Shown here piece by piece: positions 26,014 through 34,711 of a stretch of 64,000 nucleotides of DNA (positions are counted from its first letter, which is position 1; every line of letters begins with the position of its first letter). Source of the DNA: Thermohalobaculum sp039180675. Its GTDB lineage: Bacteria; Pseudomonadota; Alphaproteobacteria; Rhodobacterales; Rhodobacteraceae. The notes under the pieces were generated by a model. That model saw nothing but the letters and a program-made list of their open reading frames with translations, made no database searches and had not been told where the DNA came from. A program made the position numbers and the translations under genes. Location: contig JBCDDC010000009.1 in NCBI GenBank assembly GCA_039180675.1, forward strand, positions 62,001 through 126,000, in the 5' to 3' direction.

Positions 26014-26778
26014 ATGAAGTTCTCCGCCAATCTTGGGTTTCTCTGGACGGAGCTCTCCCTGCCGGATGCTATCCGCGCGGCCGCAGCGGCGGGATTCGAC
26101 GCGGTCGAGTGCCATTTCCCGTATGACGAGGATACCTCCGCCGTGCGCGAGGCGCTTACCGCCACGGGCCTCCCGATGCTTGGCCTCAACACGACCCGGG
26201 GCGATGTCGCGAACGGCGATTTCGGCCTCTCCGCCTTGCCGGGCCGTGTGGAGGAGGCCCGCCAGGCCATCTACACAGCCATCGCCTACGCAAGCACGAT
26301 CGGCTGCCGCAATGTCCATGTCATGGCGGGCCGGTCCGAAGGCGCCGAGGCGCGCGCCACCTATCGCGCCAATCTGACCTATGCGGCCGAGGCCGCCGCC
26401 CCCAATGGCATCGGCATCCTGATCGAGCCGATCAACACCCGGGATGTTGCCGGCTACCACCTTTCGATGGTTGAAGACGCCGCTCAGATCATCCGGGATC
26501 TCCGCCAGTCCAACATCCGCCTGATGCTCGACTGCTACCATACCCAGATCATGCAGGGCGATCTGACGCGCCTGATCGAGGCCCATCTCGACGTGATCGG
26601 CCACCTGCAGATTGCCGCCGTTCCCGATCGTGGCGAACCCGATCAGGGCGAGATCGCCTTCGACCGGCTGATCCGCGCTGTCGAGGCCCTCGGCTATCAG
26701 GGCCACTGGGGCGCTGAATACCGCCCGCGCGGCAACACCGATCAGGGACTGGACTGGCTCACCTCTTTCAAGACGTAA
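26014..26778 (+). CDS. otnI: 2-oxo-tetronate isomerase (hydroxypyruvate isomerase family)
   Basis: A 254-residue TIM-barrel isomerase. Typical motifs are FDAVECHFPYD, LIEPINTRDVAGYHL (catalytic Glu), LMLDCYHTQIMQGDL (metal-binding Asp and His) and WGAEYRPRGNT (second catalytic Glu). It converts 2-oxo-tetronate, the LtnD product, to 3-oxo-tetronate for OtnK. Hydroxypyruvate isomerase is the close alternative, but the operon context decides. A ribosome site (AAAGGACAG) precedes the ATG. It is the last gene of the operon, followed by a hairpin. Confidence 0.92.
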   Translation: MKFSANLGFLWTELSLPDAIRAAAAAGFDAVECHFPYDEDTSAVREALTATGLPMLGLNTTRGDVANGDFGLSALPGRVEEARQAIYTAIAYASTIGCRNVHVMAGRSEGAEARATYRANLTYAAEAAAPNGIGILIEPINTRDVAGYHLSMVEDAAQIIRDLRQSNIRLMLDCYHTQIMQGDLTRLIEAHLDVIGHLQIAAVPDRGEPDQGEIAFDRLIRAVEALGYQGHWGAEYRPRGNTDQGLDWLTSFKT

Positions 26779-26804
26779 GACGAATGGCCGGGTGGGCGGG
26801 CAGT

Positions 26805-26827
26805 CGTGGCCCCCCGCAGGGGCCACG
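26805..26827. terminator. Bidirectional hairpin between convergent genes
   Basis: A 9-bp stem (26805-26813 with 26819-26827, GTGGCCCC/GGGGCCAC core) and a five-base loop sit between the convergent otnI and binding-protein stops. There is no T-run on either strand, so termination strength is uncertain. Confidence 0.5.
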
Positions 26828-26852
26828 CTGGATGCTCCCCGGCCTCTGAGGC

Positions 26853-27983
26853 TTATCTCAGACCGCACTCCGCCGCATAGGCATCACTGTGGGCCTCGAT
26901 CGCGGTGCTAACCAGCTTGTTGACCGGCTGCGTCTCCCCCATCACCACCTCCTGGACGTAGACGTTCTGGATCGGGTGATTGTTGGTGTTGAACTTGAAC
27001 GGCCCGCGGGTCGATTCGAATTCCGCCGCCTTCAGCGCAGCCCGAAACCCGTCCGGGTCGGTCTCCGGATCAGCCTTTGCCAGCGCCGAGGCGATCAGCA
27101 GCCCGGTATCATAGCCCTGGCTGGCATAAAAGGTCGGCTCGCGGCCATAGGCCTCCCGAAACGCCGCGACAAAGGTCTGGTTCGCCGCATTCTCCAGATC
27201 CCGCGACCACTGGGTCGTATTCACCACGCCCAACGCGGCATCTCCGATCGCGCCCAGGATCACATGATCGAACGAGAAGACCGGGCCATAGACCGGGGTA
27301 TCGACGCCCGCCGCCGCGTATTGCTTCATGAAAGCGATCCCCATGCCGCCCGGCAGGAAATAGAACAGACTGTCGGCGCCCGAGGCCCGGATCTGGGCGA
27401 TCTCGGCGGCATAATCCTTCTGTCCGAGCTTGGTGAAGATCTCCTGATGCGCCTTGCCGAAATAGCGCTGGAAGCCCTTCATCATATCCTGGCCAGCCGG
27501 ATAGTTGGGCGCGAGCAGAAGCGGCTTTTTGAATCCTTTCTCCTTCATATACGCGCCCATCGCTTCCGGCAGGTTGTCATTCTGCCAGCTCACGTTGAAG
27601 TAATTCTCGTGGCAGAGCTTACCGGCCAGTTTCGACGGTCCGGCATTGGGCGAGAGGTAGAATGTGCCCCCGCGAACCATCTGTGGGACAAGAGCGATGG
27701 CGATGTTCGACCAGATGATCCCGGTCATGATCGGCACGCCTTCCTTCTGCAAGAGCTCGTCAGCATGGCTCTTGGCGACATCGGGTTTGCGCGCATCGTC
27801 GCGCACCAGCACCTCGGCCGGATCGCCCGCTTGCTTCATCGCCAGCAGAAACCCGTCGCGCACGTCGATCCCCAGATGCGAGCCGCCGCCCGACAGCGTC
27901 GTGATCATCCCGATCTTGGTCTTGGCCATCCCGGGCCCGGCGGCCATCAGCGCGACCGCGCCCGCCAAAAGCAGTTTCTTCAT
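26853..27983 (-). CDS. ABC transporter substrate-binding protein (LivJ-like), orphan
   Basis: A 376-residue periplasmic binding protein with a Sec signal peptide (MKKLLLAGAVALMAAGPGMA) and the type I fold of branched-chain amino acid receptors. TKIGMITTLSGGGSHLGIDV opens the mature domain. No permease or ATPase gene adjoins it, so it must use another transporter or act as a sensor. It lies convergent to the L-threonate operon and 21 bases downstream of the small RAM-domain gene. The ligand is unknown; an aromatic or acid compound is possible but not supported by sequence. Confidence 0.88.
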   Translation of the reverse strand: MKKLLLAGAVALMAAGPGMAKTKIGMITTLSGGGSHLGIDVRDGFLLAMKQAGDPAEVLVRDDARKPDVAKSHADELLQKEGVPIMTGIIWSNIAIALVPQMVRGGTFYLSPNAGPSKLAGKLCHENYFNVSWQNDNLPEAMGAYMKEKGFKKPLLLAPNYPAGQDMMKGFQRYFGKAHQEIFTKLGQKDYAAEIAQIRASGADSLFYFLPGGMGIAFMKQYAAAGVDTPVYGPVFSFDHVILGAIGDAALGVVNTTQWSRDLENAANQTFVAAFREAYGREPTFYASQGYDTGLLIASALAKADPETDPDGFRAALKAAEFESTRGPFKFNTNNHPIQNVYVQEVVMGETQPVNKLVSTAIEAHSDAYAAECGLR

Positions 27984-28004
27984 GCCACACTCCCTGTCAC
28001 GGCC

Positions 28005-28241
28005 TCAAAAGGCCTTGTAAGTCGTTGTCGTCAGCGAACGGACAATGCCCGGAATGGTCAAGAGCTTGTCGTTCAGAAATTTGCCGAGATCCTCGCCTTC
28101 CGGTACATATATCTTCATCAAAAGGTCGAATTCTCCACTTGTCGAGTAGAGTTCAGAGACGAGTTCACGTTCCCAGATCGCGTCGGCAACTTCGTAGGTC
28201 ATGCCCGGCCGACAGCGCAGCTGAACAAAAACACAGTGCAT
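28005..28241 (-). CDS. Stand-alone Lrp/AsnC ligand-binding (RAM) domain protein
   Basis: A 78-residue protein starting MHCVFVQLRCRPG, with the beta-alpha-beta pattern and the G-E-F-D-L-L-M-K-I segment typical of Lrp/AsnC effector domains, but no DNA-binding helix-turn-helix. The start is set by a strong GGAGGG six bases upstream of the ATG at 28239-28241; a frame open to 28421 is longer but has no family similarity. Such single-domain proteins can bind amino acids or form mixed oligomers with full Lrp proteins. It precedes the binding-protein gene and is probably co-transcribed with it. Confidence 0.82.
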   Translation of the reverse strand: MHCVFVQLRCRPGMTYEVADAIWERELVSELYSTSGEFDLLMKIYVPEGEDLGKFLNDKLLTIPGIVRSLTTTTYKAF

Positions 28242-28424
28242 GATCGGCCCTCCGGCTTTTGTGCGTGTCTTCCAGTTATCGTCTCTAGATCGAAGCTGCC
28301 AGTCTCTTGAGACACGGATCGCTTCGGGTTTAAGTGTGATGCGGGGACAAGGGGCTGTTTGCAGAGCAGGGCATACGGCCCGACGATCGTTTTTGGGGGA
28401 AACGCGGGAGCACTGGCGCAACCT

Positions 28425-30923
28425 ATGCCGATTTTCTTCGAATCAGCCCTTTTGGTGCTTTCTGGTGCATTGGCGCTTGCGTTGGTCAATGTAGCCGTCG
28501 CGCTCTGGCGTCAGCGGATCAAGGTGCGAGAGGCCGAAGCGGCGCTTGCCAGCAATGATGCAAAGCTGCGCGCGATCCTCGATCACGCGCCGGCCGAAAT
28601 TTACCTCAAAGACGAGGAAGGCCGGTACCTTCTGATCAATCGCCAGTTCGAGCGACTTTTCGGTGTGCGCAACCGTGACCTCATCGGAAAACTGCCCGGC
28701 GATGTGCATGAAGGTGATTTGGCCGAGCTTTCCCGCGCCCAGGACCTTGAAGTGCTGGAGACCGGCAAGACGATCGCGCGCGAAGAGAACGTCAAGACCC
28801 GGCTGGGCGATAAGGTTTTTCACACGATCAAGTTTCCCCTGCGCGACGATAGCGGTCGGATCATCGGGCTCGGTGCGGTCTCCACCGATATCACCGAACT
28901 GGCCGAGGCGCGGGAGCAGGCGATCCGTCTGGAACAGCGATTGACGGATGCGGTCAACGCTTTGCCCGCCGGTTTTGTCTATTTCGAACCTTCAGGCCAG
29001 ATTGGCCTGATCAACACGCGCTATCAGGATCTTCTGGCGCAGCTTGGCCATCCTCCCGACACCAAGGCGACCTTCGAGCAATTGCTTCGGACGGTGCTCG
29101 CCAAGGGCAGGATCCCCGAGGCCGAAGGGCAGGAGGAGGACTGGATCCAGGAGCGTCTGGCTGTGCCGTCCCGCGCAGGTGAGGAACTCGAATACCAGAT
29201 GCCCGACGGCCGCTGGTACAAAGCCTTTGATGAACGCACCAGCGACGGCGGTGTGGTGGGGGTCCGCGTGGACATCTCGATGCTGAAGCGCCAGCAGGAG
29301 TCGCTCTCGGCGGCGATTTCCGAGCGTGACGCCGCGGAGAAGCGCTTCAGCGATATCGCCGAGATCAATAGCGGCTGGTTCTGGGAACAGGACAAGGATC
29401 TGCGGTTCACATACATCTCTGATGTGTTTGAACAGAAGACCGGATACCTGATCGCTGCCCGGCTCGGTCAGACCCGTGAAGAGGCGATCGACGATGATGC
29501 GGAAATCCTGGCGGGCTCCGACTGGGACTGGCTCAACCGGAAGCTTGAAGCACGCGAGCCCTTCGAAAACTTCGTCTACGGCATTCGTGGCGAAGATGGA
29601 GAGCTGATCTGGGTGCGCATCTCGGGCGCGCCATTCTTTGATGCCGATGGTGAGTTCGCGGGTTATCGCGGGGTCGGTTCAGACGTCACAGATCTCTACA
29701 CCGCGATCACCAGCGCCGAGGCCGCGAACCGTGCAAAATCCGATTTCCTTGCTAATATCAGCCACGAAATCCGGACCCCGCTGACGGCAGTGCTCGGGAT
29801 GGCGGAAGAACTGGAGCGCCGGGTCGGTGGTGAAGAGGAGCGAAAGTTCGCCCGGACGATCCGGGAATCGGGCGAACATCTACTCGAGATCATCAACGAC
29901 GTGCTCGATTTCTCGAAGATCGAGGCCCGCCGTGTCGAACTGGAGCATGTCCCCTTCAAGCCTGCCGATCTGGTCGATCGGATCGTCACGCTCCACTCGA
30001 TGAAAGCTGCCGAGAAAGGCCTCAGCTTCTCCGCCGAGCTAGAGGAGGGCATTCCGGAGGTTCGTGTTGGTGACCCGCAGCGCATTCTCCAGGTGCTTCA
30101 CAATCTGGTCGGCAACGCGATCAAATTCACTCTGTCGGGCGGTGTGGTGGTTAGTCTCGCTGATGCCGGTGGTGATCGCATGAAGATCTCGGTTGCGGAT
30201 AGCGGTATCGGGATGACACGGGACCAGCTTGGCCGGGTCTTCGATGGGTTTTCTCAGGCGGATACGTCGATTGCGCGCCGCTTTGGCGGCACTGGGCTTG
30301 GCATGTCGATCACCAAGAAACTCGTTGATGCCATGGACGGTAGTCTCGACATTCAAAGCACGCCAGACGAGGGCACCTCCGTTCACGTCATCCTACCGCT
30401 GCCAGCGTCAGATGCTACGGTCGAGGCCGCGCCGAAGCGCCCTGCCATCGTCGCAGAGAAAGCGATTCCCCGGGGGTTGCGGATCCTCGCGGTCGACGAC
30501 AATGAGACGAACCGCACCCTCATCGGCCTTCTGCTCCAGCGGATCGGGGCGGAGGCCACGATCGTCGACAGCGGGCCTGCCGCGATCTCGGCTGCAGAAA
30601 AGCATGCCTACGATCTGATCATGATGGATATTGCAATGCCTTCGATGGATGGGATCGAGGCGCTAAACCGTTTGCGGGCAGCGGCATCGCGCGCCGGTTT
30701 TGCAGAGGCACCCGCACTCGCTGTCACGGCAAATGCGCTAACGTACCAAATCGAGGCCTATCTCGAGATGGGATTTCAGGGCCACGTGGCCAAACCGATC
30801 CAGATGGCGGATCTGTTCGAAGAGATCCGGCGCGTGAGTTTGGCATCTAAAGGAGAGATCGAGAAGCCGACGGCCGAGGTTTCGCAAATCGAAGATCGGA
30901 CCAGCCGCCGGCGATTGGCCTAG
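28425..30923 (+). CDS. Hybrid sensor histidine kinase with three PAS-like domains
   Basis: An 832-residue protein from the ATG at 28425 (MPIFFESALL); an upstream ATG at 28359 would add 22 residues. One membrane helix (about 5-28) is followed by PAS-like domains at about 45-155, 170-285 and 300-425. Then come a HisKA domain with H447 (FLANISHEIRTPLTAVLG), a HATPase domain (NLVGNAIKF, DSGIGM, GGTGLGMSI) and a C-terminal receiver with D735 (MMDIAMPSMDG) and Lys in AKPIQ. No phosphotransfer or response-regulator gene is adjacent, so the next step of the relay lies elsewhere. Its stop overlaps the convergent DUF2853 stop (CTAG). Confidence 0.92.
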   Translation: MPIFFESALLVLSGALALALVNVAVALWRQRIKVREAEAALASNDAKLRAILDHAPAEIYLKDEEGRYLLINRQFERLFGVRNRDLIGKLPGDVHEGDLAELSRAQDLEVLETGKTIAREENVKTRLGDKVFHTIKFPLRDDSGRIIGLGAVSTDITELAEAREQAIRLEQRLTDAVNALPAGFVYFEPSGQIGLINTRYQDLLAQLGHPPDTKATFEQLLRTVLAKGRIPEAEGQEEDWIQERLAVPSRAGEELEYQMPDGRWYKAFDERTSDGGVVGVRVDISMLKRQQESLSAAISERDAAEKRFSDIAEINSGWFWEQDKDLRFTYISDVFEQKTGYLIAARLGQTREEAIDDDAEILAGSDWDWLNRKLEAREPFENFVYGIRGEDGELIWVRISGAPFFDADGEFAGYRGVGSDVTDLYTAITSAEAANRAKSDFLANISHEIRTPLTAVLGMAEELERRVGGEEERKFARTIRESGEHLLEIINDVLDFSKIEARRVELEHVPFKPADLVDRIVTLHSMKAAEKGLSFSAELEEGIPEVRVGDPQRILQVLHNLVGNAIKFTLSGGVVVSLADAGGDRMKISVADSGIGMTRDQLGRVFDGFSQADTSIARRFGGTGLGMSITKKLVDAMDGSLDIQSTPDEGTSVHVILPLPASDATVEAAPKRPAIVAEKAIPRGLRILAVDDNETNRTLIGLLLQRIGAEATIVDSGPAAISAAEKHAYDLIMMDIAMPSMDGIEALNRLRAAASRAGFAEAPALAVTANALTYQIEAYLEMGFQGHVAKPIQMADLFEEIRRVSLASKGEIEKPTAEVSQIEDRTSRRRLA

Positions 30924-31261
30924 CCGTAGACCGATTCTTTGCCAAAATGCTTGCAGAGCATGTAGTAAATCACCGCGCGGTACTTGTTACGCTCTGACTG
31001 ACCATAGGTATCAATCACTTTCTTGATCGCGGCGCCCAATTCGGGGCCGTCCTTCAGACCAAGCTTCTTGATCAGGTAGTTATTCTTGACTGTGTCGAGT
31101 TCGTCTTGCTGCGAGCCTGCAACTGTCGATGCATCGGCATCGTAGATGGCTGGTCCACATCCTATCGTGACTTTTGTGAGCAGATCCATGTCAGGCTGCA
31201 TGCCGCACTTGTTTTTGAGGTCGTCGGCATACTTCGCGATTAGCTCGTCTCTCTTGCCCAT
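30920..31261 (-). CDS. DUF2853 family protein
   Basis: A 113-residue soluble protein starting MGKRDELIAKYADDLKNKCG, which I recognise as the DUF2853 family of small helical proteins common in proteobacteria and bacteroidetes. Other family features are KKLGLKDGPELGAAIKKVI and the C-terminal YRAVIYYMLCKHFGKE. The ATG at 31259-31261 follows GGGAG. No function is known. Monocistronic, with 180 bases upstream before the next gene. Confidence 0.85.
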   Translation of the reverse strand: MGKRDELIAKYADDLKNKCGMQPDMDLLTKVTIGCGPAIYDADASTVAGSQQDELDTVKNNYLIKKLGLKDGPELGAAIKKVIDTYGQSERNKYRAVIYYMLCKHFGKESVYG

Positions 31262-31441
31262 TTGTGTCTCCCTTGTTGTAGAATCTCCCTTCCCTTCTGG
31301 CGCGAGTTGGCTGGAAGGTTCGCTCCGCAGTGAAGGGGACGCAAAACCCGAATGCATTGCAAGAGTTTGTTGACGATCAACGCTGTCGCAGCGCCGCTTT
31401 CGTGCTGAAAAGCGGGTGCCAAGCTTTGCTCTTACGTAACG

Positions 31442-32185
31442 TCAACGGGACATGAAGCTCATAAAAGCTTGCATGGCCTCTTCCGATTTCAACCGTTCGG
31501 CGAAAATCTCCGCTTCCGCCCGACTCGCCTCCTGAACCGGAGCGACATCACCTTTCATGAGCCGCTTAGTGAGGCGCAGCGCCTGCTGTGGTTTCGCGGC
31601 CAGCTTGGCCGCAATCGCCCTCGCTTGGGTCTCGAGTTCCGCTTGGGGGACGATCGCATTGATCAGGCCGGCCTCCCGCGCGCGTTCGGCAGAGAAGGGC
31701 TCTCCCATGGCCAACAGCTCAAAGGCGCGCTGATACCCCATCGACTGGGGCCCAAGCAGCGAGGAGGCGTTCTCCGCCACCAGCCCCAGGTCGACGAAAG
31801 GCGTGCGAAACGTGCTCTCAGGCGTCGCGAAGACCATATCGCAGTGAAACAGCAGCGTCGTGCCGATCCCGACCGCGAGCCCGTCCACCGCGGCCAGCAG
31901 CGGTTTTTCGATCTGCGGCTGCAGCGTCAGATACCGTTCCACCCCGCTGCCCGAAAGGCTGCCGGACTGTGCGACGCTTAGAAAATCGCCAACGTCATTT
32001 CCGGCAGTGAACGCGCCCGCGTGACCCATCAGGAGATGAACCGAGATCGCGTCATCCGCCTCACCGTCTTCGATCGCCTGGGCCAGATCGTGATACATCT
32101 GGTTGGTGATTGCGTTCTTTTTCTCTGGCCGATTGAAACGGATGATCTGGACCGCTCCGTCACGGGTCAGCTCGATATGGCTCAT
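31442..32185 (-). CDS. Enoyl-CoA hydratase/isomerase family protein
   Basis: A 247-residue crotonase-fold protein. Oxyanion-hole motif GAFTAGNDVGDF and the second region FVDLGLVAENASS are clear. The usual first catalytic Glu of true hydratases is not obvious (VDLGLVAENAS where many have G-x-x-P-E), so an isomerase or other crotonase reaction is possible. Its ATG overlaps the phosphotransferase stop (ATGA), so the two are co-translated. The pairing suggests acyl-CoA breakdown. Confidence 0.88.
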   Translation of the reverse strand: MSHIELTRDGAVQIIRFNRPEKKNAITNQMYHDLAQAIEDGEADDAISVHLLMGHAGAFTAGNDVGDFLSVAQSGSLSGSGVERYLTLQPQIEKPLLAAVDGLAVGIGTTLLFHCDMVFATPESTFRTPFVDLGLVAENASSLLGPQSMGYQRAFELLAMGEPFSAERAREAGLINAIVPQAELETQARAIAAKLAAKPQQALRLTKRLMKGDVAPVQEASRAEAEIFAERLKSEEAMQAFMSFMSR

Positions 32186-33222
32186 GTCAGTTTTCCTCTG
32201 GTGATGTTGTTGGCCATGGCGGCGAGATCCGGAATCGCCTCGGCCATCATGCGGGCTTGTTTGGGGTTGGATGCGTTGCCTTCATGGGCGCGGAACACCA
32301 CGCCTTGCAGGATCGCGATCAGGCGGAAGAAAGAGAACGCGAGATAGAAGGGCCAGTTGTCGATCCTCTTCCAGCCCCGGCGCGTGCAGTAGGCGGCGAC
32401 ATACTCTTCCTCGGTCGGCAGGCCGATGGCTGCCCGGTCGATCCCGCCTAGGCCGCGCATCGCCCCCTCATTTGGCAGGCGCCATTGCATGCACTGATAG
32501 GCGAGATCGGCCACCGGATGACCGAGCGTCGAGATCTCCCAGTCCAGCACGCCGATGATTTGCGACTTCACCGGGTCGAACATCAGATTATCGATCCGCC
32601 AGTCACCGTGGACCAAACTGACCAGGCCATCATCGACTGGCATATTGGCGCCGACCCAATCGATCAGAGCGTTCATCTGCTGGTTCGGCTCCAGCTCGCT
32701 CGCCCGGTACTGCTTTGACCAGCGGGAGAATTGGCGTTCGTAGTAGCTCCCTGGGCGGCCGAAATCCTTGAGCCCGACCGCCGCCAGATCGACGCTGTGC
32801 AGGGCCGCGAGAACCGTGTTCATCTGGTCATAGACCGCGGTTCGATCTGGCTGCTCCAGCTCGGGCAGGGCTGGGTCCCAGAAAATCCGGCCCTCGAGAA
32901 ACCCCATCAGGTAGAAGTCGCGCCCCAGCGGGCCGGTGTCTTTTGCCAGATGCACCATGCGAGGGACAGGCACATCGGTATCGCGGAGCGCGTGCATCAC
33001 CCGGTATTCCCGGTCCACCTGGTGGGCTGATTTCAACAGCTCCCCGGTCGGCTGGCAGCGCAGCACATAGTTGCCCGAGGAGGCCGTCAGCGCATAGGTC
33101 GGGTTGGACTGGCCCGTGGAGAATTTCCGGATCTCCTGCAGCTTGCCGAAGCCCTGAACATGCGCCGCCAGATAGTCGGCCAGCACGTCGACGGTGACTT
33201 CGGGTTGCGGGGGACGGGTCAT
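32182..33222 (-). CDS. Phosphotransferase family protein (APH/ACAD10-like)
   Basis: A 346-residue protein-kinase-fold phosphotransferase: catalytic loop LVHGDWRIDNLMF (Brenner motif H-G-D-x-x-x-x-N) and metal-binding Asp in GVLDWEISTLG. It resembles the N-terminal kinase domain of ACAD10/11, which phosphorylates 4-hydroxyacyl-CoA before dehydration. Pairing with a crotonase-family gene agrees with such a hydroxyacyl-CoA route, but no acyl-CoA dehydrogenase is adjacent. The start follows AAAGGAGC. The upstream leader contains a small GGCGG/CCGCC hairpin. Confidence 0.87.
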   Translation of the reverse strand: MTRPPQPEVTVDVLADYLAAHVQGFGKLQEIRKFSTGQSNPTYALTASSGNYVLRCQPTGELLKSAHQVDREYRVMHALRDTDVPVPRMVHLAKDTGPLGRDFYLMGFLEGRIFWDPALPELEQPDRTAVYDQMNTVLAALHSVDLAAVGLKDFGRPGSYYERQFSRWSKQYRASELEPNQQMNALIDWVGANMPVDDGLVSLVHGDWRIDNLMFDPVKSQIIGVLDWEISTLGHPVADLAYQCMQWRLPNEGAMRGLGGIDRAAIGLPTEEEYVAAYCTRRGWKRIDNWPFYLAFSFFRLIAILQGVVFRAHEGNASNPKQARMMAEAIPDLAAMANNITRGKLT

Positions 33223-33345
33223 GGGCCTGCTCCTTTGCGGCGGACTTTGCCGCCTTCCCCCCTAAGTGTCCAGAATGACGTAATGTTAACCCCCGGCGTC
33301 AGAATTCGTCTTTCGCCGAGACCAAAAGAGCGATACCCACGGGTC

Positions 33346-34062
33346 ATGCGCAGCGAAATGCTCACGGTGAACATCTGGCGCGGGAAGAAAGATGGGAGCC
33401 TCCAAGCATACGAGGTTCCGGCGCGCGAGAACCAGACCATCCTCGATGTCGTGACCGAGGTGCAGCGGCTCCACGAACCGGCGCTCGCCTATCGCTTCGC
33501 TTGCCGGGTCGGTGTCTGCGGCTCCTGCGCGATGATGGTCAACGGCATGCCGCGCTGGACCTGCCGGACCCATGTGAAGAAGGTCGTCGAGGACGGGACC
33601 CTCACCATCGAGCCGCTCAGGAACCTGCCGAAGATCAAGGATCTGGTCTGCGACATGACCGAGTTCTTCGACAAATGGACAAAAGCGGGCGGCAAGTTCG
33701 AGGGCACGGCCAGCCGGGCCGACGCGCCCGCGCCGATCGATCCGCAGGATCCAAAGCGGCAAAAGGCCGATGCGGGGATCGAATGCATCAACTGCGCGGT
33801 CTGCTATGCCGCCTGCGATGTCGTGAGCTGGGACAAGGGCTACCTGGGCCCGGCGGCACTCAACCGCGCCTGGACGCTGGTCAATGACGAACGCGCGGCC
33901 AACGCGGTCGACGTCAAGCGCCGCGCGCAAGGTGAAGGCGGCTGCGGCTCCTGCCACTCCCACGGCGCCTGCGTTGCGGCCTGCCCGGTGGGGCTGAACC
34001 CAACGCAGAGCATCGCTGGTCTCAAACGCCGCTCGCTTTTCGAGCTCCTGGGGGGCGGCTGA
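33346..34062 (+). CDS. Succinate dehydrogenase/fumarate reductase iron-sulfur subunit (SdhB/FrdB-like)
   Basis: A 238-residue protein (or 234 from the ATG at 33358). The 2Fe-2S ligands are C53, C58, C61 and C73 (CRVGVCGSC...C). The 4Fe-4S/3Fe-4S ligands are C147, C150, C153, C157 and C203, C209, C213 (CINCAVCYAAC; CHSHGACVAACPVGL). All cluster ligands of complex II are present; the Pro after the fourth Cys is replaced by Asp. It links the flavoprotein to quinone and is the first gene of a B-C-D-A operon, each start overlapping the previous stop. Confidence 0.92.
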   Translation: MRSEMLTVNIWRGKKDGSLQAYEVPARENQTILDVVTEVQRLHEPALAYRFACRVGVCGSCAMMVNGMPRWTCRTHVKKVVEDGTLTIEPLRNLPKIKDLVCDMTEFFDKWTKAGGKFEGTASRADAPAPIDPQDPKRQKADAGIECINCAVCYAACDVVSWDKGYLGPAALNRAWTLVNDERAANAVDVKRRAQGEGGCGSCHSHGACVAACPVGLNPTQSIAGLKRRSLFELLGGG

Positions 34063-34385
34063 TGGAGGTGCGCCTCTTTGCCCTGCAGCGGCTGACTGCG
34101 ATGCTGATGCTGCCGCTGGTGCTGATCCACCTGATCGGCATCCTCTATGCCATCCAGGGTGGCCTGACGGCCGAGGAGATCCTTGGACGCACCCAATCGA
34201 CGCTGCTCTGGCCCGCCTTCTATGGCCTGTTCGTGATCTGCGCCGCGATCCACGGCGCAATCGGGCTCAGGAACATCCTCGTCGAATGGGCTAGCCTGCC
34301 GCGGCGGCTCGCCAACCCGGCGATGGCGGGCTTCGCGCTTGTTTTGCTAGCGCTCGGCATGCGCGCCGTCGTCGCGATCGCATGA
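34062..34385 (+). CDS. Complex II-like membrane anchor subunit (first)
   Basis: A 107-residue protein with three membrane helices. QRLTAMLMLPLVLIHLIGIL and AAIHGAIGLRNILVEW contain the conserved His residues (H-x-x-x-G-L-R) that ligate haem b or line the quinone site in SdhC/SdhD proteins. Its ATG overlaps the iron-sulfur subunit stop by one base (TGATG) and its stop overlaps the second anchor by four. Its length is normal for an anchor subunit. Whether haem is bound cannot be decided by eye. Confidence 0.88.
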   Translation: MEVRLFALQRLTAMLMLPLVLIHLIGILYAIQGGLTAEEILGRTQSTLLWPAFYGLFVICAAIHGAIGLRNILVEWASLPRRLANPAMAGFALVLLALGMRAVVAIA

Positions 34386-34711
34386 AGCGCACAGTCGGAT
34401 ACTGGGCCGCCATAGGTCACCGGATCTCAGGCCTCGCGCTGGTGCTGTTCTTGCCGCTGCACTTCCTTGCACTTGGCCTCGCGCTGGAGGGGGCGGAGCG
34501 GTTCGACGCCTTCCTCACCTATGCCGACCTGCCGCTGGTGAAGCTGGCCGAATGGGGCCTGGTCGTCCTGCTCACCCTGCATCTCTTGTTCGGACTCAGG
34601 GTGCTGATCCTCGAATTCCTGCCATGGGGCGGCCTGCGCCATCAGTGGATCTGGGGCGGCGCCGTCGCATCTTTGGCGGTAGGCGGTGTCTTTCTGGCAG
34701 GGGCGTTCTGA
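34382..34711 (+). CDS. Complex II-like membrane anchor subunit (second, SdhC-like)
   Basis: A 109-residue protein with three membrane helices. The N-terminal GHRISGLALVLFLPLHFLAL carries the SdhC signature H-R-x-S-G, which contributes Ser and Arg to the quinone site, and LLTLHLLFGLRVLILEF carries a conserved His and G-L-R. Both anchors thus look like cytochrome-b-type subunits. The start overlaps the previous stop (ATGA), and its stop overlaps the flavoprotein ATG (TGATG). Confidence 0.88.
   Translation: MKRTVGYWAAIGHRISGLALVLFLPLHFLALGLALEGAERFDAFLTYADLPLVKLAEWGLVVLLTLHLLFGLRVLILEFLPWGGLRHQWIWGGAVASLAVGGVFLAGAF

Noticed and set aside
25036..26868. 610-codon open frame antisense to the otn genes
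   Set aside because: It lies opposite otnK, otnC and otnI, which have full motifs; its sequence is rich in Arg, Gly and Ala without a recognisable domain. High-GC mirror frame.
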